Positions 1 through 5,278 of a stretch of 11,647 nucleotides of DNA are shown one piece after another. The stretch is from an uncultured Bacteroidales bacterium (GTDB lineage: Bacteria; Bacteroidota; Bacteroidia; Bacteroidales; Paludibacteraceae): contig ONXE01000078.1 in assembly GCA_900321775.1 (NCBI GenBank), forward strand, positions 1 to 11,647. Direction: 5' to 3'. The position numbers were made by a program, and so were the translations under genes. Position 1 is the first letter of the stretch, and every line of letters starts with the position of its first letter. The notes under the pieces were generated by a model, which had not been told where the DNA came from, ran no database searches, and worked only from the letters and a program-made list of their open reading frames with translations.

Positions 1-24
1 ACAATCTGCGCCATATGCGAAAGT

Positions 25-117
25 TTAAGACGTAAAAAATGCGGCAGGATTCGCACCAAATATACCCACACAATCTTCAACTAATTTGCAAAAGAACCGA
101 TAAAATTTACCTCTCAT
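25..117 (-). CDS. possible 30-residue small protein (doubtful)
   Basis: A short ATG-started reading frame on the minus strand that would encode 30 residues, beginning MRGKFYRF and ending NPAAFFTS. It is rich in aromatic and hydrophobic residues. A TACCTTTG sequence resembling the Bacteroidetes -7 box lies about 60 nt upstream on the same strand. I recognise no family, and an ORF of this length can occur by chance. It is listed because it lies on the same strand as, and downstream of, the more convincing 59-residue gene at 216-395, with which it could be co-transcribed. Confidence 0.22.
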   Translation of the reverse strand: MRGKFYRFFCKLVEDCVGIFGANPAAFFTS

Positions 118-177
118 ACTAGTTTTGTTTGCACACGCAGTGATTGTTCGAGCACCGCGTAGATTAGAAAATCGGTG

Positions 178-185
178 CAAAGGTA
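178..185 (-). promoter_or_regulatory. possible -7 box (TACCTTTG)
   Basis: On the minus strand this reads TACCTTTG, matching the Bacteroidetes -7 consensus TAnnTTTG. There is no TTG at the expected 19-21 bp upstream; the nearest is only about 13 bp away. It could serve the small ORF at 25-117 or a gene beyond the left edge. Confidence 0.25.
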
Positions 186-215
186 GTGGTTTTTTAGACA
201 AGTCATTTCTAAGAT

Positions 216-395
216 TTAGAAATCGTTCTTATAGTACCCACTTTTTGACACGATATTTGCGATTGTTGACTCTTCAAGCCAAAACTCCTCGCCCACTTTA
301 GCATAGATGTCCATGACTTTCATTCCTGTTCCGCAGAGTTCATTTACTCGCATGCAAATAGCCGCATTACGGCGTTCTTTCAGATTTGTTTTCAT
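216..395 (-). CDS. 59-residue hypothetical basic N-terminus small protein
   Basis: An ATG-to-TAA reading frame of 59 residues on the minus strand. It starts MKTNLKERRN and then has an amphipathic stretch containing MDIYAKVGEEFWLEESTI and a final IVSKSG. The charged start and two predicted short helices around FWLEESTIANIV resemble the small helix-turn-helix-like proteins often seen in Bacteroidales accessory regions; that assignment rests on recall and general pattern, not on a diagnostic motif. The leader carries a strong terminator-like hairpin (431-468), which supports this being a regulated transcription unit. No Shine-Dalgarno sequence is evident, as is usual in this phylum. Function unknown. 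Confidence 0.55.
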   Translation of the reverse strand: MKTNLKERRNAAICMRVNELCGTGMKVMDIYAKVGEEFWLEESTIANIVSKSGYYKNDF

Positions 396-430
396 ACTGT
401 TATTTCTTGAATTATACCTTAAAAAGGGGC

Positions 431-468
431 AAAAAAAAGCCCCGCTGGCGCCGAAGCGCTAACGGGGC
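431..468 (-). terminator. intrinsic terminator or attenuator in the leader of the 59-residue gene
   Basis: Read on the minus strand, a 13-position stem (GCCCCGTTAGCGC with GCGCCAGCGGGGC, one A-C mismatch and one G-T pair) closes on a TTCG tetraloop flanked by C and G, an exceptionally stable loop. Eight T residues follow at once. This is a textbook intrinsic terminator. It lies about 35 nt upstream of the ATG at 395, and no minus-strand gene is seen to its right for it to terminate, so premature termination (attenuation) of the small gene is plausible. In the plus direction there is no T tract. Confidence 0.6.
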
Positions 469-469
469 A

Positions 470-477
470 CAAAAGTA
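470..477 (-). promoter_or_regulatory. possible -7 box (TACTTTTG)
   Basis: The minus strand reads TACTTTTG, matching TAnnTTTG, immediately upstream of the hairpin at 439-468. A transcript from it would begin at or just inside the hairpin's 5' arm. No TTG is found at the proper -33 spacing, so the assignment is tentative. Confidence 0.3.
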
Positions 478-640
478 CTGCTTTTCTCGGAAATATCAGG
501 TATGAAGGAATATGTTTTACAACATGTTTTTCATTTTTTTTAGCACTTTTCTCGCATTATATTTCTTCATTGCAAGCAATAAAGCCAATCTTTGCGGCGA
601 AAAATAGTGTAAAACCTATCGGTATTTACATTTTCCTTGC
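478..640. other. AT-rich intergenic stretch
   Basis: No gene is supported here. The only structure I see is a weak 5-bp hairpin at 512-525 (ATGTT, TTAC loop, AACAT) followed by T-rich sequence. It probably holds the upstream parts of the divergent promoters serving the small minus-strand gene and the regulator gene. Confidence 0.5.
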
Positions 641-688
641 AAAAGATTTGGTAATGTCAGAAAAAAGTGTTAACTTTGCAGCCAAATT
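641..688 (+). promoter_or_regulatory. Bacteroidetes-type promoter, copy A (before the winged-helix gene)
   Basis: TTTG at 647-650 and TAACTTTG at 671-678 are separated by 20 bp, an excellent match to the Bacteroidetes TTTG / TAnnTTTG promoter. Transcription would start near 683-686. The whole 48-bp block recurs with two substitutions at 1072-1119. The identity extends beyond the two boxes on both sides, so it may include an operator as well as the polymerase contacts. Confidence 0.8.
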
Positions 689-773
689 AGTTTGCAAAGA
701 AGAAAGAAGATCAGCATACTGAGTTCAAGCGCATCTGCAAGTACCAACCTTTGAGCAAGTGCGCGGTGGTTTC

Positions 774-1040
774 ATGGCAACCATCCAGCGGGAGGTCTTC
801 CAAAAAGTACAAGGTGGCCAAATGATGACGGGTAGTACTACGCTGAAAACTACGGAGAAAACTACGGAGAAAATTCTTAATTTACTGCGGAGACATCCCT
901 CTATAACAAATCAGGAGATGGCGGAAAAAATAGGTTTGAGCGTTGATGGCATATACTACCATACAAAGAAATTGAAGGAGAACGGCATCATCCGCCGCAT
1001 CGGCCCCGACAAAGGCGGCTACTGGGAGGTAATTGAATAG
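774..1040 (+). CDS. winged helix-turn-helix transcriptional regulator
   Basis: A small DNA-binding protein, 88 residues from the ATG at 774. After a polar N-terminus with the repeat TTEKTTEK (about residues 26-33) comes a winged helix: helix 1 ILNLLRRHP, helix 2 NQEMAEKIG, recognition helix around LSVDGIYYHTKKLKEN, and a wing containing GIIRRIGPDKGGYW. This module is known mostly as the C-terminal end of AlbA_2/Schlafen-type ATP-binding regulators; here it stands alone, so it may be a detached domain or a dedicated regulator. The start is uncertain: GTG at 759, ATG at 774, or ATG-ATG at 822/825 preceded by AAGGTGG. I chose 774 because its ATGGCAAC context matches the next gene's start. Both promoters lie close enough for it to control itself and the restriction genes, which is inference. 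Confidence 0.75.
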   Translation: MATIQREVFQKVQGGQMMTGSTTLKTTEKTTEKILNLLRRHPSITNQEMAEKIGLSVDGIYYHTKKLKENGIIRRIGPDKGGYWEVIE

Positions 1041-1071
1041 CCCTTTGCAGCCGAAACGCACTTTTTTCTAT

Positions 1072-1119
1072 AAAAGATTTGGTAATATCAAAAAAAAGTG
1101 TTAACTTTGCAGCCAAATT
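1072..1119 (+). promoter_or_regulatory. Bacteroidetes-type promoter, copy B (before DUF2971-hsdMS)
   Basis: TTG at 1079-1081, a 20-bp spacer and TAACTTTG at 1102-1109. It is 46/48 identical to copy A at 641-688. The predicted start point, about 1114-1117, leaves only some 11-14 nt before the ATG at 1128, an almost leaderless message. It is the likely main promoter of the restriction-modification operon. Confidence 0.82.
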
Positions 1120-1127
1120 TAGGAACC

Positions 1128-1889
1128 ATGGCAACTCAGTTGTTTAAATATTTGGACGCAGATGGCGGATTGTCGATGCTTAAATGTGGCAATCTTCAGT
1201 TCACTAATGCTTCTAAGTTTAATGACCCGTTCGATTGCCATCCCGCCCTTTTCGATTTCTCCAATGCTCCAACTAATGAGAGAAACTGGCCTCCAAAGGA
1301 CTTTCTGACTATGAAGGGGCAAAGTGACATGGAGAATCTGAGAAATGAAACATGGATTTGCAGCCTCTCTAAAGTATATGACTCCCTTCTGATGTGGGCT
1401 TACTACACAAGTCACAAGGGGATTTGTATTGGGCTGAATAAAGAAGCTCTTGAGAAAAGTTGTAGCGATAGATATCTCGGGATGATATATCCATATTTTC
1501 AGGATGTTAAATATTTGGATATACATAACAAACAGGATTATTTTCATGAGTCTTACGCTGAAGATTATTTGTTGACAACCAAAGCAAAAGAATGGGAGCA
1601 CGAGCAAGAGGTTCGCATCATAGCAAAAGAACCGGCTTGGTGGGATGGAGGAATGGACGTTCCCAAGGATTTGAAGAAAGAAAAAATGATAGATGGAAGA
1701 GAAATACGATATTATCCGCGAATATCAAACGAATGCTTCGAGTCAATCTATCTCGGAGTGAATATGTTTGAAAAGAAAAGGAACGACATTATAGAAGTTG
1801 CCCGCAAACGCAACCCTAACATCCAAATATACCAAATGACATTAGACCCCGATGCTTTTCGGCTGAAGGCAGAATTGATAGAATTATAA
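1128..1889 (+). CDS. DUF2971 family protein
   Basis: A 253-residue protein with the landmarks of the DUF2971 family: LFKY near residue 5, NLQFTNASKFNDPFD (22-36), WICSLSKVYDSLLMW (76-90) running into HKGICIGL (96-103), KEWEHEQEVRII (154-165) and SIYLG (206-210). The biochemical activity of the family is not known to me; members often sit in defence-type neighbourhoods. The start is ATG 1128. A GTG in frame at 1098 overlaps the promoter -7 region and would lie upstream of the transcription start, so it is excluded. The stop is 2 nt before hsdM, implying translational coupling and a role alongside the methyltransferase, as modulator or accessory effector (inference). It is more AT-rich than hsdM, which may mean separate acquisition. 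Confidence 0.8.
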   Translation: MATQLFKYLDADGGLSMLKCGNLQFTNASKFNDPFDCHPALFDFSNAPTNERNWPPKDFLTMKGQSDMENLRNETWICSLSKVYDSLLMWAYYTSHKGICIGLNKEALEKSCSDRYLGMIYPYFQDVKYLDIHNKQDYFHESYAEDYLLTTKAKEWEHEQEVRIIAKEPAWWDGGMDVPKDLKKEKMIDGREIRYYPRISNECFESIYLGVNMFEKKRNDIIEVARKRNPNIQIYQMTLDPDAFRLKAELIEL

Positions 1890-1891
1890 AT

Positions 1892-3343
1892 ATGGCAGAG
1901 ATACAAAATACATCGTTTGAGTCCACTTTTAACGCAATAGACAACATACTGCGCCACGATGACGGGTGCAGCACGGCTTTGGACTATGTGGAGCAATCCA
2001 GTTGGGTACTTTTCCTGAAGTACTTTGACGACTTGGAGAAGACCCGCGAGCAACAGGCTGCGCTGGAGGACAAGACTTACGAGCGCGTCATTCAGGGCGA
2101 GTATCAGTGGCACCAATGGGCGATGCCGCTGGATATGTTCGGCAAGTACGACAGCAAGCGGGCTCTGGTTGGCGATGATTTGATAGAGTTTGTCAACAGC
2201 AAGCTGTTTCCCTACCTGAAGAATTTCACCCAGAAATATGCTCCGGACACTTTGGAGTTCAAGGTGGGTGTTATCTATACGCATATCAAGAACAAGATCT
2301 CCAGCGGATACAATCTGCGAGACTTGGTGGAACGCATCGACGAGCTCCGTTTCCAGACCTCGGACAATCGCCATGAGATGACGAAGATCTACGAGGACCG
2401 CTTGGGGCAGATGGGTAACGCGGGACGCAACGGTGGCGAGTATTACACGCCACGTCCGCTCATCCGGACTATCGTCAAATGCGTGAATCCGCAGATTGGC
2501 GAAACGGTCTATGACGGCGCATGCGGTAGCGCGGGCTTCCTGTGTGAGGCTTACAACTACATGCACGACAAAGCCACTAACGCTTCGGAAGAGGAAACAC
2601 TACAAACCAAGACGTTCTACGGCAAGGAATTGAAGGGCCTTGCTTATATCATCGCCATGATGAACATGATTCTGCATGGCGTGCAGTCGCCCAACATCAT
2701 CAAGACCAACACGCTGATGGAGAACCTATCGAATATCACTCCGTCGGAGCAGAAAGATGTGGTGCTGGCCAATCCGCCTTTTGGCGGTTCCGAGCGAGAA
2801 GAGGTGCAACAGAATTTCCCCATCAAGAGCGGCGAGACCGCCTATATGTTCTTGCAGCACTTCATCCGAATGTTGAAGCCCGGAGGCCGTGCAGGCATCG
2901 TTATCAAAAACACGTTCCTGAGCAACGGCGATGCGGTGCTTCTCAGAAAGAAACTTGTAGAGGAGTGCAACCTGCATACCATTCTCGATTTACCCAGCGG
3001 CATTTTCCAAGCCGGTGTGCGGACCGTTATTCTTTTCTTCACCAAGGGCGAGCCGACGGATAAGATTTGGTATTATCAGCTGGACAAGCATTTCACCAAG
3101 ACGCAGGCGTTGACCGAGGCCGACTTGGAGGATTTCCTTGCGTTGCAGAAGACTAAAGCCGACAGCGAAAACTCGTGGAGCATCAACATCTCTTCGGTCA
3201 ATGAGGACTACGACCTCAGCGTGAAGAATCCTCACAAAGTGGAGGTCAAAGACGAGCGCACCACTGCAGAAATAGCCGATGAGTTGAAGGCGTTGAACAA
3301 CCAAAGTCAGCAGTTGCTGAATGATATTATAGGGCTGTTATGA
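1892..3343 (+). CDS. hsdM: type I restriction-modification DNA methyltransferase subunit HsdM
   Basis: The N6-adenine methyltransferase subunit of a type I system; it transfers a methyl group from S-adenosylmethionine to adenine in the site chosen by HsdS, and is needed for restriction too. At 483 residues it is full length. Residues 8 to about 135 are the helical HsdM_N domain. The catalytic domain shows GGEYYTPRPLI (181-191), the SAM-binding motif I DGACGSAGFL (208-217) and the catalytic motif IV NPPF (294-297). It lies 2 nt after the DUF2971 gene and overlaps hsdS by the 4 nt ATGA, so the two subunits are translationally coupled, as is usual. All key residues are present and it should be active. 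Confidence 0.96.
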   Translation: MAEIQNTSFESTFNAIDNILRHDDGCSTALDYVEQSSWVLFLKYFDDLEKTREQQAALEDKTYERVIQGEYQWHQWAMPLDMFGKYDSKRALVGDDLIEFVNSKLFPYLKNFTQKYAPDTLEFKVGVIYTHIKNKISSGYNLRDLVERIDELRFQTSDNRHEMTKIYEDRLGQMGNAGRNGGEYYTPRPLIRTIVKCVNPQIGETVYDGACGSAGFLCEAYNYMHDKATNASEEETLQTKTFYGKELKGLAYIIAMMNMILHGVQSPNIIKTNTLMENLSNITPSEQKDVVLANPPFGGSEREEVQQNFPIKSGETAYMFLQHFIRMLKPGGRAGIVIKNTFLSNGDAVLLRKKLVEECNLHTILDLPSGIFQAGVRTVILFFTKGEPTDKIWYYQLDKHFTKTQALTEADLEDFLALQKTKADSENSWSINISSVNEDYDLSVKNPHKVEVKDERTTAEIADELKALNNQSQQLLNDIIGLL

Positions 3344-4473
3344 GAGAGGGCTGGACATATAAGAAGTTGGGGGAGGTTGCAACGTTCTCAAGGGGCTTGA
3401 CTTTTTCAAAAAATGATGAAGTCGAATTCTCTAAAAATGTTGTTCTGCGATCTAACAACATAGACCTTCTTTCTGGAAAATTAGATTTTTCTGAGCTAAA
3501 ATATCTTAATGAAAGATTCGAAATTCCTTCAGACAAAAGGGTAAAACTCGGAAGTTTGTTTATTTGTATGTCCAATGGAAGCAAGGCTCATCTTGGGAAA
3601 GTTGCTTATATTGATAAGGATTATGGATATGCATATGGAGGGTTTATGGGGTTAATCTCTCCCATAAACGATGTTAATGGATTATATCTTCGCTATGTTT
3701 TAACATCTCCGCAATATAAGGAATTTATTAAATCTTTATCAGAAGGAGCTAATATCAACAATCTTAAGTTCAAAGATTTATCAGAATATATTATCCCCCT
3801 TCCCCCTCTCCCCGAGCAACAGTCCATTGTCTCCCGCTTGGATGCGGCATTTACCCAAATCGACGAACTGAAAACCAATGCCGAGAGGCAGCTTGCCGAA
3901 GCCTGTGCTCTCTTCCAAAAAGCTCTCACCGAATCCATGACACCAAAAGATGGATGGAGAAATTTTGTATTTAGTGAAATAATCAAATTGCAAAGTGGAG
4001 ATTATCTGTCCTCCAAAGATTACGTTGATGGGGAATATCCTGTTTATGGTGGGAATGGCATAGCTGGCTATCATAATCAGTTTAATAAAGACGGTATAAC
4101 TATCGTAGTCGGACGAGTTGGAGCTCTTTGTGGAAATGTCCATTATGTTGATAGCCCGATTTGGCTGACAGATAACGGATTTGAGGTTATTGTCAAAAAA
4201 GACATAGACCTGGATATGTTTTTTCTTTGTTGGTATTTACGATTTTTGGATTTAGGGAAGTACGCAAGACAAGCAGCCCAGCCCGTAATTTCCAATTCCT
4301 CATTAAAAGATATTGTTCTTTATCTTCCCCCTCTCTCCGAGCAGCAGGCCATTGTCTCCCGCTTGGATGCGTTGAGCGAGAACGTTCGCCGGTACGAGGA
4401 GATACAACAGAAGACCATCACCGAGTGCGATGCCCTCAAACAAGCCTTGCTGAGAGAGATCTTTGAGGAATAG
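3340..4473 (+). CDS. hsdS: type I restriction-modification specificity subunit HsdS
   Basis: The DNA-recognition subunit, 377 residues, with the usual two target recognition domains (TRDs), each followed by a conserved helical spacer. TRD1 spans about residues 1-153 and begins with W-x-x-KKLGEVATFSRG; the first spacer starts LPPLPEQQSIVSRLDA (154-169). TRD2 spans about 205-328 and begins DGWRNFVFSEIIKLQSG; the second spacer starts LPPLSEQQAIVSRLDA (329-344) and is followed by a coiled-coil-like tail. The two halves recognise the two parts of a split target. Both TRDs are strikingly AT-rich while the spacers resemble hsdM in composition, consistent with TRD exchange by recombination at the near-identical spacer repeats. 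The recognition sequence cannot be predicted. No second hsdS copy or invertase is visible. Confidence 0.95.
   Translation: MREGWTYKKLGEVATFSRGLTFSKNDEVEFSKNVVLRSNNIDLLSGKLDFSELKYLNERFEIPSDKRVKLGSLFICMSNGSKAHLGKVAYIDKDYGYAYGGFMGLISPINDVNGLYLRYVLTSPQYKEFIKSLSEGANINNLKFKDLSEYIIPLPPLPEQQSIVSRLDAAFTQIDELKTNAERQLAEACALFQKALTESMTPKDGWRNFVFSEIIKLQSGDYLSSKDYVDGEYPVYGGNGIAGYHNQFNKDGITIVVGRVGALCGNVHYVDSPIWLTDNGFEVIVKKDIDLDMFFLCWYLRFLDLGKYARQAAQPVISNSSLKDIVLYLPPLSEQQAIVSRLDALSENVRRYEEIQQKTITECDALKQALLREIFEE
3799..3846 (+). repeat. hsdS internal direct repeat, copy 1
   Basis: 48 bp encoding LPPLPEQQSIVSRLDA at the start of the first conserved spacer. It matches 4324-4371 at 45 of 48 positions in the same reading frame. 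Such repeats are the usual crossover points for exchange of target recognition domains. Confidence 0.85.
4324..4371 (+). repeat. hsdS internal direct repeat, copy 2
   Basis: Second copy of the 48-bp repeat, encoding LPPLSEQQAIVSRLDA at the start of the second conserved spacer; three substitutions from copy 1. The 525-bp distance (175 codons) corresponds to one half of HsdS, so recombination between copies would remove one spacer plus TRD2 in frame. Confidence 0.85.
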
Positions 4474-4527
4474 AGGATAGCCACTATAGTAACTATAGTC
4501 ACCATAGGAACTATAGCAATTATAAAA
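4474..4527 (+). repeat. 9-bp tandem array A between hsdS and the four-helix gene
   Basis: Immediately after the hsdS stop, six consecutive 9-bp units fit NNNATAGNN or a close variant: two degenerate leading or middle units and good copies ACTATAGTA, ACTATAGTC and ACTATAGCA, ending in ATTATAAAA. The core ACTATAGT is its own reverse complement, so any two units can pair. An A-rich run then leads to the ATG at 4550. The same design recurs at 5208-5261. Confidence 0.75.
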
Positions 4528-4549
4528 AAAACAAAAAAACAACAACGAT

Positions 4550-5209
4550 ATGCCAGAAGCGAAGTATCAAATACTGAAGCGACAGAAGCCTTGGCGCGAG
4601 GCGTTCTACTACCAGAAGACCGAAGCGCTGTACCAGCTGACGTATGTGTTCTGCCAGCGGTTTCTCCCCGCACATGGCGACCGCACTGTGGACCAGATGG
4701 TGCAGGCGGCTCGCTCCGGCAAGCAGAACATCATCGAGGGCACGGAAGACGGCGAGACATCCACCGAGATGCACGTCAAACTGCTGAACGTAGCGCGGGC
4801 ATCCCTTCAGGAGTTGCGGGAAGACTATCGGGATTATCTCCTTTCCCGCAATCTGACGATATGGGCCAAAGGCCACCCGCGCTACCAGACGATGCAGGAC
4901 TTCTGCCGTGACCACAACAAGATAGAGGACTATCAGCCGTATTTCCAGAAATGGAGCGACGAAGAGATGGCCAACGTGGCGCTGACCTTGTGCTATCAGG
5001 CTGACACCATGCTCAACAAAACGCTTCTGCGCATGGAGAAAGAGTTTGTGGAAGAGGGCGGCATCCAAGAACGCATGCACGCCGCCCGCACCGGCTACCG
5101 CCAGGCACAGGACGAGGAGTTGGCCAGACTGAGGGAGACCGTACCGGCTCTCCGGAAAGAGATCGCCCGGCTGCAAGGCCTCCTCAAACAGAACGGAATA
5201 GAGTATTAG
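4550..5209 (+). CDS. four helix bundle suffix domain protein (S23/IVP-related)
   Basis: A 219-residue soluble protein. Residues 1 to about 130 resemble the four-helix-bundle family named after proteins encoded in 23S rRNA intervening sequences: an early FYYQKTEALYQLT helix, then VDQMVQAARSGKQNIIEG (47-64), and KLLNVARASLQELREDYRDY in the third helix. The remainder is the longer 'suffix' form, ending in a charged, probably coiled-coil helix (ELARLRETVPALRKEIARLQ). The family is common in Bacteroidetes and has no established biochemical function; the bundle suggests an oligomeric scaffold. Here it lies between hsdS and hsdR in a restriction operon, framed by 9-bp repeat arrays on both sides, so it may have been inserted as a unit or assist assembly of the complex (inference). 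Confidence 0.8.
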   Translation: MPEAKYQILKRQKPWREAFYYQKTEALYQLTYVFCQRFLPAHGDRTVDQMVQAARSGKQNIIEGTEDGETSTEMHVKLLNVARASLQELREDYRDYLLSRNLTIWAKGHPRYQTMQDFCRDHNKIEDYQPYFQKWSDEEMANVALTLCYQADTMLNKTLLRMEKEFVEEGGIQERMHAARTGYRQAQDEELARLRETVPALRKEIARLQGLLKQNGIEY

Positions 5210-5261
5210 GATAGGAGAGATAGGGGCTATAGTAACTATAGTGCCTATAGGAACTATAAAA
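5208..5261 (+). repeat. 9-bp tandem array B between the four-helix gene and hsdR
   Basis: Six consecutive 9-bp units beginning inside the stop codon of the preceding gene: AGGATAGGA, a GAGATAGGG unit, then GCTATAGTA, ACTATAGTG, CCTATAGGA and ACTATAAAA. The unit order and the final A-rich run closely parallel array A. The hsdR ATG follows 17 nt later. Confidence 0.75.
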
Positions 5262-5278
5262 AAAATAAATTAAAAACA

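Noticed and set aside
32..60. tRNA-like GCGAATCC on the minus strand near the left edge
   Set aside because: Resembles a T-loop, but neither a matching T-stem nor an acceptor strand is found at the proper distance.
691..825. Second open frame ahead of and overlapping the winged-helix start
   Set aside because: Open for about 45 codons but lacks any usual start codon and shows no recognisable protein features.
1098..1130. GTG start ten codons upstream for the DUF2971 protein
   Set aside because: It overlaps the -7 box of promoter B and lies before the predicted transcription start; the ATG at 1128 fits the family's N-terminus.
4474..5278. 9-bp arrays as CRISPR or an attachment site
   Set aside because: Units are contiguous with no unique spacers, and no cas or recombinase gene is present.
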